From positions 2,896,671 through 2,960,670 of the forward strand of contig CM067509.1 in NCBI GenBank assembly GCA_034509495.1: a stretch of DNA of 64,000 bases, in the 5' to 3' direction. Made by a program: the position numbers and the translations under genes. Source of the DNA: Acestrorhynchus altus. Lineage: Eukaryota > Chordata > Actinopteri > Characiformes > Acestrorhynchidae. Under the pieces are notes generated by a model. The model searched no databases. It was not told the origin of the DNA and saw only the letters and a program-made list of their open reading frames with translations. The stretch's first letter is position 1, and every line of letters starts with the position of its first letter. Positions 46,427 to 58,892 of this stretch are shown here, in pieces.

Positions 46427-47140
46427 GCACCTGTTCTGTGGACGTTTCTCCCATTCTTCTTTGCAGAACCCCCCCCAAGCTCCATGACATTGGATGTCGA
46501 GCACCGGTGCACAGCTATTTTTAGACATCTCCAGAGACGTTCAATCAGGTTGAAGTCTAAGCTCTGGCTGAGCCACTGAAGTACATTCACAGAGTTGTGC
46601 CAAAGCCACTCCTCTTTTCTTGGCAGTGTGCTGAAGGTTGTTGTCCTGTTGAAAAAGAAACCTCCATCCCAACCTCCTCGCTCTGAGGTTGTCATCGTGA
46701 AGGTCTCTGTGTCTCACTGCAGTCATCTTTCCCTTGACCCTGATTAGTCTCCCAGTTCCTTTTGCAGAAAGACATCCCCAAAGCATGATGCTGCCACCAC
46801 CATGCTTCACTGTAGGTATGATATTGGCTAGGTGATAGGCAGTACCTGGTTTCCTCCAGACATTATGCAGACATTGAGGCCAAAGAGTTGAATCTTTGTT
46901 TCATCAGACTAGATAAATTTGAGTCCTTTGGGGGCCTTTTGGCAAACCCAAGATGGAGTGCAGCAGATGGTTGACCTTCTGGAAGGTTCTCCTCTCTCCG
47001 CTGTATCAGAGTGACCATTAGGTTCTTGATCATTGTGCCACTGTGCTCATTGGGACCTTCAATGCAGCAGAAATGTTTCTGTACCCTTCCCAAGACCTAT
47101 TTCTCCATACAGTCCTGTCTCCGAGCTCTACAATTCCTTA
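46427..47140 (-). pseudogene. Tc1-like transposase fossil, catalytic half
   Basis: On the minus strand, 46810 downwards reads MKHGGGSIMLWGCLSAKGTG and RLIRVKGKM, then near 46650 FLFQQDNNLQHTAKK with the second catalytic Asp, then a worn block near 46550 (the SPDLNPIE-type region, here with FNLIERLWR). The DNA-binding half (46980-47120) is present only in pieces with an internal deletion near 47028. Terminal repeats not identified. Confidence 0.9.
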
Positions 47141-47423
47141 TATTTGGATCAAACGTTCATCATTATAATTGTCAACACTACAGTTTAACTTAATTGTTAT
47201 TATCATTGTTGTTTTTATCCTACTTGACCACCGTTTTGTAGCTAATTCTGTTGTCAGTGGATCTCGTTGAATGTGTTTGTGAAAGACAGATTAGGAAATC
47301 AAATCTACAAAATATAAAGTTGCAAGTAACGACTGTAATAACGGATGCAGAGCAGATTGTCAGCATAGTGGAAAATATGTGAGACACTGGCCGTATGGAC
47401 GAGATCGTAGCAGATGAGGGTTG

Positions 47424-49183
47424 AAGCATTCAAAAGATATTTCTTTAGACCCAGATGATGAGACAAGCATTCTGAAAAATCCTGATATTAAACCTACAAA
47501 ACCAAGCAGCGAGGATACACTTTTCAGAGCCTTGCTGCAACGAATGAACTGGGATTAGCAGAGCTTATGCATATACATTCCTGCGAGGACAAACGTAAGG
47601 CTCCTATCTCAGATGCGTCCCCTATGCCAAGTGGCAAAGTATCAAAATGTTTATGCTGGCCAAAGATACAACCCAAGCATAGCATTCATGTACACATGAT
47701 GGCTGATTTGCATGTCCTGTGCACGTCTTTAGGAATGAACGTGATGCTTTTGCAAGGTTCAGTGCACACGAAAAAGCGTAGGGGCATCAAAGTTGTGGAA
47801 AGTTTCAGCTGCACAGTGACCAATATGCTTTTCAGAATCACTAGTGAGAGGCAGCTCACCTGCATAGTCACGTGTGAATGCATGGCCAAACAGCAGATAT
47901 GTCTCTGGCCTTAAAGCTGTAAATGTATGTGATTAAATAACAGCTGAGCTGCTTCTGCCAAGAAGCAAAGAAAGATTTCATTGGCCACATTGGCATCCAG
48001 GCTGTACAGTGACACTCATGAGCAAAATCCAAAAGATTTTGTTCACTTTTTAACACAAAGAGTGGCTTGGATGCACTTGTTCAGGAAGAAGTTTCCCTCT
48101 ATGAGAACTGAGAGCCACTTTCAGAAAGCGAAGACGGTGCTGCATCAAAATGTGTCTATTTGTGAAGTGCTAAAAGAATTGATTGCATTCAAAAATAATA
48201 CAAGAAAGCCTTTGTGAGTGTAGTTTTTGTGAGATTACCGCCTCGTTCTTTGACACACACAAGCAGTTCCTCAAACAGCAGTGGAAATTTCAAAAATCCT
48301 TATGGAATAAAGCCTACAAAACAGTAAGAGATGAGTTGCATACGGTAAAAAATGAAAGCTTTCCCACTGTGAAAGGACAAGAATGGTACCTTCTACAATA
48401 GAATAGGGAAGACACATGCTCTTTCACTTTTTTCCCCCATTTCATTCGGATTGCCCTGTTCTTAAATTCTTTACTGCAAAAAAAACATGCAAATGATCTT
48501 GTCCTGCACCCTTCAAGCCTTCTTTCAAGATGGCTTAAGCACGACTAAGACACTTTACAGGAGGTCTAAAAAAAATGGTTCAATCCCTTTTGACTTTGAT
48601 TTAATGCTGTTCGCCCAATAGCTCGGGAGATTGCATCTCTAACTGCTGTTTGTGGAGGCCAAGAATATCAGACAAATTTGTTAAATTGCTGGAAATTGCA
48701 TTCAGTACTAAAGAATGCATTGACCTTGATGACAAGCACACACTTGACACTAGACATCAGCAAGAAAAATAAGAATATAAGTAACAATGATGCAAATGCT
48801 GATGGTGAAGAATGGTCTAGCCTTAGAATCAAAATCGTAAATAAAGGAGAGGAGGAAAGGCCAAATAAATGGAGGAACATCACTTTCAGCAAAAACACTG
48901 GCAAGAATTAATTCAGACATTTGTAAATCGCATGTTTTACTAGAACATATGATAAGATGCCTTTAATGACATGGAAGGTAAATAACTTGTTTGTGATTCA
49001 AGTGATTTCCACCATGAAGCTCTTCAGGATCTGCCTTCATTCCGTGTCCCTAGACAACGCAGAGGGCTTCCAAACCCAGACAATGGTTTTAGTGTTGGAG
49101 GGATTAATTTCTATGATGTTGACGCCCTTAAACCAGGAATGTGGCTTAATGAGAATGTAAAGAGAACGCACGATTCAAATTAA
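47424..49183 (+). pseudogene. Decayed protein-coding tract, origin unknown
   Basis: Six mostly non-overlapping open stretches, all on this strand: 47504-47914, 47981-48217, 48183-48401, 48606-48911, 48957-49160 and 48986-49183. They have balanced amino-acid content unlike the low-complexity frames elsewhere. Frames change from one to the next, as in a coding region broken by indels and stops. The last stretch (48986-49183, 65 codons without a stop) contains DVDALKPGMWLNENV at 49115-49159, similar to the L-PG-WLND-V motif at the start of Ulp1/SENP (C48) protease domains. No catalytic triad is present after it. It could be a large transposon, an old viral insertion or a processed host gene; I cannot decide. 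Confidence 0.4.
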
Positions 49184-49194
49184 TGTTAATACAC

Positions 49195-49974
49195 TCATTG
49201 TCAAAAATAGTTGCACCAAGAAAAAATCCACCGACTCCAATGCACGACTTACAATGGTGTTGTCAAGATGGCAGCAGCTCAACTTCAAGAACAAGCCCCA
49301 CGTTTGTCTTGGTAGAAACAAGAGAAGAAATCATGTGTTGAAGCCCCGTGGTCAGCACCAAGATTGATGTTAAACATCACACATCACACTTTTTTTGATG
49401 TTAACAGGTGTGTTTTGAAATATAAAAGTGGATATTTTACATTTTCAGACTCCCAGCCGAGGCTGGTCACACAGAGGGAGTCACTGGAGGAAAACAGAAT
49501 ATAACGTAGAAAAAATAAATACTGATACAAACACAAGTCGGTGTGACATACGAGTGGGAAGATGACTCATGCTGTAGTGCTGTTGTTCTGTGTCATTTAT
49601 AAAATCTCTTTCATTTCGTATTTTGGACTCTTTTTTTGAAGCTTTGCTTTTGAAACAGAGCATCTCACTTAACATCTGTCTTTCTAAAATGTCTCGTACT
49701 TTTGTCTTGTCGATTGCATGCACGCTAGACAACACACGCCTTTCAGCTTCAAAACACACCCCTGTTATTACATGATACAGTCACACTTTATTTGGAGTGG
49801 TCCTTTTAAGATGAACTAAACCCTCATCAGACTCTCGGTACCATCTCAACAACACATCGATAGTGTAGCAGCAGTAAAGCGTGCCGAACATTCAGTAGAT
49901 TACCAGGAGGCTTTTAATTAACTGCATGAATAAAATGTTCTAATCTGCCGAGTTCAGCTGTTTTCTCTTTATTT
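49195..49974. other. Unique DNA, nothing recognised
   Basis: A 92-codon minus-strand frame (49481-49759) has no known domain. Confidence 0.4.
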
Positions 49975-50180
49975 GGAAAGATAGATAGATAGATAAATAT
50001 AGATAACTTCATTAATCCTAGAGGGAAAGTCACATGTCACAGCAGCACAATGAATAACAAGAGCAGAAAGAGCACAAACTAAATAAGAGATATATTAAAA
50101 TACAATAAACCTGAAACTAAGGCTGAAACTAAAACTACTGAACTATAGAAGTGTGCAATTAGGAGAATTAAGTGTGCAAT
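49975..50180 (-). mobile_element. LINE 3' end with (GATA)n tail, antisense
   Basis: The start is (GATA)n, then taacttcattaatcctagag and ggaaagtcacatgtcacagc, agcacaa, the reverse complement of a teleost L2/Rex1-type LINE 3' UTR (ttgtgctgctgtgacatgtg... gggattaa). Related in type to 45640-45760 but a different tail. Confidence 0.75.
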
Positions 50181-50267
50181 ATGTCTAGATGTTCACCTGA
50201 GAAACCACTGATCCTGTTAAACACACCAGCTCAACACCTTCAACAAGTCTGGAACTAGATCTCAACT
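50181..50267. other. Short unique stretch
   Basis: No feature recognised. Confidence 0.3.
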
Positions 50268-50474
50268 GGATTAGGTTGAGATTATGAGACCAGGGTGGAT
50301 TAGGTTTTGGATTAGGCTTTGGGTCGTGGTTTGGGTTAGGAATGTGGTTCGGATTAGACTTTAGGTTAATGTTAGAGTTAGGATTAGGGCCAATGTGACA
50401 ATCAAGATTAGGTTCTGGGTCGAGGTTCAAATTTTGGCCTGGATGATGGTTAGGTGTAGGCTTTGGGTTTAGTT
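50268..50474. repeat. Degenerate GGATTAGG-type repeat
   Basis: About twenty worn units of ggattagg, ggttagg, tttggg and ggttcg over 207 bp. It is the G-rich strand counterpart of the C-rich repeat at 36041-36205. The Asn/Pro-rich frame on the other strand (50185-50430) is an artefact. Confidence 0.8.
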
Positions 50475-52009
50475 TCAGTTCATCTGAGGGCCTCTGGTCT
50501 CCCTAAACCATGCACTTGTTTGTCCTCTCACACTGTCAGTCACTTCTGGTCAAGCACCAGATTGTAGGCCTGACTTTAGTGTATGTGAGTTCGTTTTGAT
50601 TTTTCACAATGCGAAAGCTCTGCTGCTGAAAAATGGTGCTCCGACTGTCATGAAGCAAAGCCAAGTAAATCAAACACCGCTGTATGTTTGGGATTGATTC
50701 ATGGCATCGAGGATGACGAAAGTTTAAAGCATTTCCTTTCTGTTTGGAGAGCTGATCTACTCTGATGCTGGTTTAAATCTGAAGAAGCGTTTTTCCTTCT
50801 CCTGTGCAGCGACCATTATGGAGATACATGGTTTTTGCATGACAGTGACTAATATACAGTCTTAGAAGAGTATTAGGACACCCCATGGACGCAAAGCTCT
50901 GAACACCCCCACATTTATTGGTACTTAATAATGTCCCGTCAGCTGCACATGTTTAGACTTTCATTAGAAAGGGCTTTGCAGGAGGTCCCATTTAAACCTC
51001 ACACATTTGTTTGGTTTGCTCTTGATTTGGGAAGTGAGTGGAGTCCCCACGGGCGGATGCAAACAAGTCTCTGAGGCCTTCGGAAAGAAGGCTTTGGGTG
51101 TAGATCTGGGAAGTGTCTGGGAAAAGAATTAAGAAGAAAATAGCCCAGAAGTCCAGAAAATCATTTACCCTTGAAACGAGTGCCAGTATATCCAGGTGAG
51201 CATGTCCTCACAGAGCAGACCACAAGAACATCAGGACGTCTGGAACAATGAAGTGATTGAAAGCTGAATATTGACTTGGCATTTGATGCCCATGATGAGT
51301 GCACGCAACCCAGTCCCAACCATATATTTAAGGTGGAAATACCTTGCCATTAGGAAAATGTCACTGTCATCACTTGGCTCATGGATGGACTGAGAGAGGT
51401 TGATTTGATTGGATATCACTGCAGTACATCTAAACTCAGCTGCTAGATACAGTTTGACAGAGAAATGCTTTGGAAGATGTAGTTCTGCATAAAATTACGA
51501 CTAAGTTGTGTCCAGTTGTATTGGTACAACAATAAAAATAATAATAAAATGTGTATTTATTGGACATGCTGACTGAAAACCGCATAAACCAATAGTCTGT
51601 AACTTTGATCCCTGTTGATTCCACAGCCATCGATGGCCTTTTTGAGCAAGCATAGCTGTAGTGTTTCAGATATCTTAAAGGAAGCATATGCTAGCCTTTC
51701 CCGTCCCAGCTTGAAGACACTGGGCCTCATCCAGAAACATTTTCCCAAGCGTTTTCTAAAATTGTTCACGGTTGTTCGTGATGCCTTTTAAAAGCAATCA
51801 TTTTTCACAGCTTTGTTCCTGTTCTTATAACGATGGTTCCTACTGCGCTCACAAACTGAACAAGTCCCTAAAAGACCAAACTGAAGAATGCCAGAATCTC
51901 TGTGAAAACTGAGTTGTGGGTTTAACTCATGGAACCCAAGCTGTTTATAGGTTCAGGATGTGAGTAACCTACAGGCATGATGCACGATTGATAACGAACT
52001 GCAAGACTT
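50475..52009. other. Unique DNA, 1.5 kb
   Basis: The stretch 50860-51240 (agtattaggacaccccatgg, aagaattaagaagaaaatag, ccagaagtccagaaaatca) may be transposon debris, but I could not place it. No gene recognised. Confidence 0.4.
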
Positions 52010-52505
52010 AGCCTGTCTAACCTATCTAAGAGAAATCCAGCCCAGACAACAGCTAAAATGTACTTGTTTCCAACCGAATTTGCTGACACAGCTTCAGAAT
52101 TAAAGTCCTGCGTATGGATAATACTGATAAGTACATAAATGACAAAAATAATAAATGATATTCAGGGTTTTTATTTTAATCAGACCAGTGAAAAATGTAT
52201 TATTGTAAATAGTCTTGTCAAAATCTTATGATTACAAATAATTCATCAAAAATAACACATTTGTTTGTTTTGTTCAGAAATGTTTTTGACTTTTGTTTAA
52301 ATACAAAAGAATTTTAAATTCACATTTTTACAACTCAAATGAAGACAGATTTGAGAGGTCTAGGGTCTCCTGAATTAACAATATTTTGCATGAGTGACTG
52401 TCTCCTACAAATACTTTTCAAATATTTTGGTGAATAAAAGTTTGTCAAGCTACACAAACATCCCACAAAATTAGTCGAGGCTTCTAAATGTTAAAAAAAT
52501 AGTTT
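52010..52505 (+). repeat. Family A repeat, copy 6
   Basis: Family blocks gaaaaatgtattattgtaaa, acaactcaaatgaagacaga, gagtgactgtctcctacaaa and ttggtgaataaaagtttgtc, in the usual order. The G-rich left block is missing. Confidence 0.8.
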
Positions 52506-53378
52506 CTTCATATAAATTCATACAATTTGTTTTTATTTTGTCTGATGAATGCATCCATCACCTCTGGCACTGAACCTTCTCTGAGTCTTTATGACCTTTA
52601 AGAAATTTCCCTCTCACCTCAGTCTCCATTCTGCATGTTTCCATGGAGGCGTATTGTGAAGTTTAGTGGGAAAGTTGGTGAATCTTCTCTCTTTATTTGG
52701 AGTCGTGCCAGGAGAGTCAGAAGATGACTGCTGTGCTACTTGAAACACAACCTGACGTCATCCTTCTGCGCTGGGAGAGCAAGGTGCGACACGGTCGCTA
52801 GGAGACATCTGTTCCCAAAAATGTCTCTTACTCCCACAAAGAACAGAGCAACCCTGGAGACAATACATCCACATTATCATCTTCTGTTACTGAATATGGA
52901 AATGGTGGAAATTAGAGCCACCAAAATGCCATTACAGCTAAATCTTCCCAACCGCAGAACAAAGGTTTTGTTCAGAAGTTGTTTTTTTTGCATATCTGAT
53001 TTGAGCAGCACGGATTTGTCCTAGTCTGAACATCAAAAAGAGTTGAAGTTATAGCTGCAATCAGATTTCTGGACATTTTGTGTGGCGTGACATTTCTTGA
53101 CATCAGAATGTGCAGTGTCCTTGTTTTGCTTTAACATCTGAATCTGAAATATTGGTGTATGGCAATACACTGTACACTGATGTCAAAACTAATGGGCTAT
53201 CCATTCATCTGGCGCATTGCTATCAGCACAGTGTTCAACCTCACTCACAACATAACACCTCACAACTTAAACTGGTGTGTGCATTTCCAAACTGTTTCCT
53301 ACAGTACAGGTGTTTCATAATCAATCACCTACTGATATCCATGACTGGTGGTATGTCATTTTATATGTACAGTATATA
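52506..53378. other. Unique DNA, nothing recognised
   Basis: Open frames at 52740-53024 and 53110-53430 have no domain. No repeat end recognised. Confidence 0.4.
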
Positions 53379-53902
53379 CAGAGGTTGGACAATGAAACTG
53401 AAACACCTGGTTTTAGACCACAATAATTGATTAGTTTGGTGAACTAGGGCCTCCTTTTGCGGCCAATACAGCGTCAATTCGTCTTGAGAAGGACGTTTTT
53501 TGGATACAATCCGGGTTAACACCCCAACATCCCTTTCAGACAGCTTCCTCTCGCGTCCACAGTTAATCCTGTTGGATGTGGTTGGTCCTTCTTGGTGGTG
53601 CTGACATTACCATGGATACCGTGGCTCTTGATACATCACAAAGACTTGCTGTCTTGGTCACAGATGCTCCAGCAAGACGTGCACCAACAATCTGTCCTCT
53701 TTTGAACTCTGGTATGTCCCCCATAATGTTGTGTGCATTGCAATATTTTGAGCAAAACTGTGCTCTTACCTGCTAATAGAACCTTCAGACTCTGCTCTTA
53801 CTGGTGCAATTAATGAAGATTGGCCACCAAGCTGCTCCATTTTAGCCATGAAACCTCCCACACTCCAATGACAGGTGTTTCAGTTTCATTGTCCAACCCC
53901 TG
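53379..53902 (-). mobile_element. Tc1-derived MITE with terminal repeats, copy 2
   Basis: Left end cagaggttggacaatgaaac and right end gtttcattgtccaacccctg are inverted repeats, with TA on both sides (53377-53378 and 53903-53904). It is 524 bp long and inverted relative to copy 1 (9100-9634), with the same internal content. Confidence 0.95.
53563..53724 (-). pseudogene. Transposase N-terminus in MITE copy 2
   Basis: Opens MGDIPEFKRGQIVGARLAGA and has the same 53-codon length and the same terminating TAA as the frame in copy 1 (9289-9450). Thus both copies come from an already truncated master. The 66-codon frame on the plus strand (53576-53776) is its shadow. Confidence 0.85.
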
Positions 53903-54369
53903 TATATTTTAAAATATTCTTTATGATATGTATACATGGCGATATATCATATTTCTGCATATTTCTACTATTACTCTGCAAAAATATGTCCTCTCTACTG
54001 ACCAGGTCATCCTACACTGATATTGTAGTTGTGAAAAAGTGCAGTGTTGGTGATAAATGTAGTGAATTCAGATTATTAGTTATAATCATGAAGGAACCAT
54101 CATAATTGTTCATAATTGGGAGCGCATAGGTAGCTTTGCCTGGCTCTCCCTAGCAATGTTTTGCAGGCAGCTACAGTACGTGTATATGCAAGCAAATGTG
54201 GTCCCACAAATGTAACAGTACAATCAGATTTGAAACATGAACAATCAATCTTAACAAACTGATTTAAGAAACCAATCAGGTTTGGCCTGCAGTGTGAACA
54301 CAGTGAAGCCATCAAACAAAAATGACTTTTATGAAATGTGTTAAAAAAAAACATGGATTAAATATTTTA
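53903..54369. other. Unique AT-rich DNA
   Basis: No feature recognised. Confidence 0.4.
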
Positions 54370-54995
54370 TTGCTTTGCCAAGTTATGAAAGTCCTTTGAG
54401 CTATTCTGGCAGTTCTGTGAGATTCTTGGCTATCTTCCTGCCCTGCTTATTTTAGGTGCATCCAGATTTGTAATGATGTTTAGGCTGGGGACATTGTGAG
54501 GGCCTTTGGAGAACCTTCATCTTGTGCCTCTGGAAGTAGTGTATTATAAATGCATGTGTTTAGGATCATCCTGCTGTAGAAACTCATCCTCTCTTCATCT
54601 TCAGGTCTTTTTTTTTCTTTTTTTACAGATGGTCTCACGTTTGTTTCGAGAATTTGCTGCCATTTGAATCAATTATTCTCTCTACCAGCAAAATGTTCCG
54701 TGAGTCACTGGCTGCAAGATCTTTCTGAAGGTCTTTTACAGTCAGCTGGGGGGTTGATTTGCCTTTCTAACACCCCTAAACCATTAACTGCCATCTTTGC
54801 CACCTTGCTTTGGCATTGTTCTGCTTTGTGGATATCAGTCATTTGAATCTTTACAGTCATAGGCTGCTGCATAGAGAAGCCAGTGGCTACTGATTGTTGG
54901 GAGATGGCTGTGAAGTCATAGCTCTGTCAAGCTTGGTAGAAGTTATCTGAGAGTTCAGATGTCTCAGGTGCCCAAACTTTTGCATGCTCCTTTTT
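54370..54995 (-). pseudogene. Tc1-like transposon relic
   Basis: Ends near 54965 in caggtgcccaaacttttgca, a terminal motif of a teleost Tc1-like family. The interior (ttaggatcatcctgctgtag, ccagcaaaatgttccgtgag) reads as the antisense of a Tc1 transposase gene, between its DNA-binding and catalytic halves. No clean translated motif remains. Confidence 0.55.
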
Positions 54996-55031
54996 TTATT
55001 CTCAAGCCCTGTTTGGATGGGATTAGTTTAA

Positions 55032-55500
55032 CCCTTTCGGCCCTCAGCCCGGTTGTGGTGCAGTGAAGCATCTGCGTGTAATTCTTTGTGGAAAATAATA
55101 CTTTTATAAAATGCATCGCTATTTTTAGAAGCTCCTTTATTAAAATCCAATATAATAAAGCAGTTTTTATTACCTGAGATGTTGGTCATGTTGGCCTTGA
55201 ACAAAGAATTTCAAGTTTTGGGCTTCTATGACAAGCAGTTTTAGGGATTGGCATGGATTCATGAGGCAAAATCATCCAAAAACGCCTGAATTTTTTCATA
55301 CATTTTGTCACAGTAATAAGCTATATTGTAAAATGTCATATATATTTTGTTTATTCTAAACTTATAGACACCAATCTGCAACTTTTTTGTTCAGAAATCT
55401 TTTTTTTCAGTTTCAAGTCTCCACATTCAAAAATAAGTAAAAAAAAATTCAGTTTTTGATAACAAATTCATCACTTTCATCAAGATATTAAACTTCTGAT
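55032..55500 (+). mobile_element. piggyBac-like non-autonomous repeat, copy 2
   Basis: Begins after a TTAA (55028-55031) with CCCTTTCGGCCCTCAG. From about 55052 it matches copy 1 (22832-23430) closely, but about 120 bp present in copy 1 (near 22852-22975) are missing here. Homology stops at aaacttctga in both copies. Confidence 0.75.
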
Positions 55501-56037
55501 AGTTTGGACACATCAAGTAATCACATATTTAAGAAGCCAAAGGCCTTCCATAAAGATATCATATGTCATGTGATCTCATGCAATTACTGTGTTATTACCA
55601 AAAAATAGGCAAATGACAAAAACACACAAAAAACACACAACTTGTGTATCTAGGGCTCTAACATGGGATGTCATTTTTACTGGAGGTTTTCTGTGATTGC
55701 AGTGGAGTCCAGAGGTTTGCAAGCCACTGTACAGTCAGTCATCGTCTTGAGCTCTGGTTGTACATCATTTCAGAACAAATGTTGGTCACAGTGTGCTGTA
55801 ATAGAGCTGCATGTTAGTTCTATTGTAATGGTTAATAATAGGTAAGTGTTTTGATCGAGGAACAATCTCACATTATAACCTGTATTATTGTTTGATTGAC
55901 TGACCTCTGAAGAGATCTGAAGCTCAGCATGAGCACAGCATAAATAGCCCACACATGTCAGACTGTTCAGTTTTAATCAACCGCCAACATTACAGAGCTC
56001 CCACCAGCTCCCTGGCAGGTTTCTGCAGGCATACATA
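55501..56037. other. Unique DNA, nothing recognised
   Basis: No feature recognised; short open frames only. Confidence 0.4.
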
Positions 56038-56330
56038 GACACTATATGTCCAAATGTTTGTGGACGCCCCTTTCATGAAATCATTCAGCTACTTTGAGTT
56101 TGCACAGCATGTCTAGGTCCTGTAGGAGAAGTTCTGCCAATAGAATGGGAGTCTCTAAACCAGATAAGCTGCAATATTTGGATCACACCTAGTCATAGGT
56201 GTGGGCCGTGTTCTCTGGACAACAGTACTTTTGGGATGAGTTGGGGAAATGGGCACTAGGTTGGTTGGTGGTCACATTTTGAGAGTTTCTCCAACAAATG
56301 CAGGATAAGCTCTTTGGTTGAAGTTGATCT
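56038..56330. mobile_element. Tc1/mariner-type MITE, copy 2
   Basis: Starts acactatatgtccaaatgtt, tgtggacgccc, a well-kept terminal repeat, and contains gtacttttgggatgagttgg as in the copy at 59914-60336. The right end is lost near ctccaacaaatgcaggataa. Confidence 0.75.
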
Positions 56331-57279
56331 TGGAAGAAGCAGTGAATATGAATGTGCCCAAAATTTGGTTCATGTAATGCATGTTTGTATGAAGTTGTGT
56401 TTGCACTCAGAGCAGACTGCTTTTTCGTTTATTTTAATGAATGCAGGAATTTGTCATTTCTTGTCAAGGAACAATTAAATTCCAATGTGTTTACTGCGAT
56501 GTACTGTGTGCCGCCTTCACACTAATGCCTGATTTTCTGAACAAATATGACATTTGCTGTGGGATATTTGTTGATAAGTCTGAAAGCTTAAGAGTGCTCT
56601 CACAGCCCTCGAGGAGAAGTCTTTGTGTGGTTGTAACATGGAAATTGGGAGACATTCTTAGAAAGATATCAGAAGTTCAGGTGTTTTGAGTTTGTTGGTT
56701 CCAGAAGGAATTTTTGCAGCTTCTTCCATGGATCTATTTGGGCCACGTCTGTGCTTCTGTTGTGAGTTGGGAATAGGACAGTGCGGTTGGTAATGCTTGA
56801 AATTAGTGCTTTTGCAACCCTTGGAGCTCTTTTCTGGTGTCTTGAGTCATTTGTGCCTTTTCTTCTTTTCTAACTCTGTCTCTGCGAGAACGGAGCGCAT
56901 TCATAAAAGTAGTCAGCACTGTCTGTGACTGTTGGGGGCACCTTTTGTTCTATTGTTAAAACTCTTCATGTTTCAAGCCTTCCTGAAGTGTTCTGCACAT
57001 TCCGCCTAGACTGATCAACCCAAGAAAGGCTGAGCAAAGGAAGCTGGATGCGAGTGCTGGGGTTGAAAGTGTCTCGTATAAAAGAGTTCAACTTCATACC
57101 CATGAATTCATGGGATCTGCTCTTCACCAGTGTGACGACAACAGCTTAAAAAAAAATGAGTAAAGCTTTTATAGCAGACAGCCTCACATGCCAGATATTG
57201 TTATTTTCAGGAGATGCTAGGAAACTCACATTCTTTTTCAACTAATTTGACCATGTTTTGATCACAAATTACTTGCACT
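56331..57279. other. Unique DNA, nothing recognised
   Basis: An 82-codon frame (56441-56689) has no domain. No repeat recognised. Confidence 0.4.
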
Positions 57280-57480
57280 TCTGTTTTATTTTCAGTGTAT
57301 CACGACAAAACACTTTATATCTTAGAAATCCTGTTGAAAATTGATCATCCAGAGTGATTTTGAGCTGAAGATGTAATAATTGAAATTAAAAATGAAAGGT
57401 AATCATAGTAAAAAAGTGGATGTTAGATCTTTTGGATTACTCACTGATAATTCATCACATAATTCTTAGATATGGTATAA
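57280..57480 (-). repeat. Family A repeat, copy 7 (inverted, short)
   Basis: cactttatatcttagaaatc, ttgatcatccagagtgattt, tgagctga matches the inverted form seen in copy 4. Confidence 0.75.
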
Positions 57481-57639
57481 CACTTCTAGTTTGTTATGAT
57501 ATGTGTATCACCTCTGTAGGTTACTCTGGTCCTGAGATATGAAGCCTAGCGAGCAGCATGTATCTGCCGCAAAGTGCAGAGCTCTGGTTCTAAGTGTTTA
57601 TATGAAGCCATATTAATATTAGAACCGGCGTGTGGGGGT

Positions 57640-58235
57640 CCAGTTTCAGGGTCCTTTCCCTCTAAACTCTAATCTACATTTATTGGGACATTTATGGCAA
57701 GAGATTCCGATTCTTTCCAGAAGTCTTACAATAAAAAAAACAGCAGAATTGAAGGTTTTTGATAAAAGACTATTAATATTCATAGAGCCACTTGCTGAGT
57801 CAAACGATTTCCCTGAGTGTTGCTGAGGTGCCATTTTACAGCAATTACAGCAGACAAGGGAGTGGCATCTTTGACACCTTGCCCAGGGCAACAGAAATGC
57901 TACAGCAAACTCAATCCATCTCATCTTAGACAGCTTATACTTCCCCATCTTATCTATCTACACAGCCTTCCAGAAGCCCAGCTGACAGGAACTGGCAGCC
58001 AGGATGGTGTCACTGGCCAACTTTGAGAGTGGATCTTGTGGAAAGTCCTGGACGTGGAGCACCGTTTTACAGCAATGTAAATCCAAACGCCTTGGATCCT
58101 CTCTCCTGGCTGAGGACTGCTGTAGACGTGCAGGGGCAAATTGCAGCAGGCGTCGTGCCAAGACTTAAAAAGGTGTGCAAATATAGTGTCAGGCTCAGTT
58201 ACGGCTGACCGTAGCTTCTTCCACACTTCCAAAAT
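57640..58235. promoter_or_regulatory. Candidate conserved non-coding block
   Basis: About 600 bp without transposon or microsatellite motifs. Blocks include gactattaatattcatagag, ttacagcaattacagcagac, ttttacagcaatgtaaatcc and cagcaggcgtcgtgccaaga. Open frames exist on both strands (57646-57948, 57954-58232, 57817-58026), but none shows a domain. Assignment rests on texture. Confidence 0.4.
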
Positions 58236-58627
58236 GAGTCATCATATCATGTTTATGGATGTAAAGGAGCCTTTTTTTTCTTAGTCCTTCAAAATGTCAT
58301 AAGCTGCTCGTGCTGGAATTAAGATACACATGACAAATGACAAATTATAAAATTTAAATCTCCAAAAATATGTGCACATATGACTAAAATGTGCCCCAAG
58401 AATTTTGTAACATTTGCAGAAATTGCACATACTTTTTGTGCATATATTACTTTTCACAAAAAACTCCACCATCCTCTAGTGGTGCTGGAATGCCATATTC
58501 TCCAGCCTGCAAACAACAAACAAATAAACAAACAGATGGACAGAGCTAAAATTGGAAGAACTTTTGAGAAATTGAGTTAACTAAAACAAACTCTGTAGTC
58601 AGTTAGCATCATAATAATGTGTAACAA
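58236..58627. other. Unique AT-rich DNA
   Basis: No feature recognised. Confidence 0.35.
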
Positions 58628-58732
58628 CAACAACAACAACAAACAACAGTAATAATAACAATAATAATAATAATAATCATCATCATCTCATTATCATCTA
58701 ATTATCGTGATCATCATCATCATCATCTCATT

Positions 58733-58767
<35 letters not shown>

Positions 58768-58892
58768 ATTCATTACCATCATCATCATCATCATCTCATT
58801 ATTATCATCATCTCATTATCATAATCATCATCATCATCATCATCATCATCATTACCATCATCATCTTCATCAATATCATCATCATTATAACT
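58628..58892. repeat. (CAA)n, (AAT)n and long (ATC)n microsatellite
   Basis: A CAA run, then AAT, then about 200 bp of ATC/CAT units interrupted by ctcattatc blocks that themselves recur, giving a higher-order pattern. The poly-Ile/Ser frames are artefacts. Confidence 0.98.

Noticed and set aside
50185..50430. Asn-Pro-rich 81-codon frame
   Set aside because: It is the translation of the degenerate GGATTAGG-type repeat.
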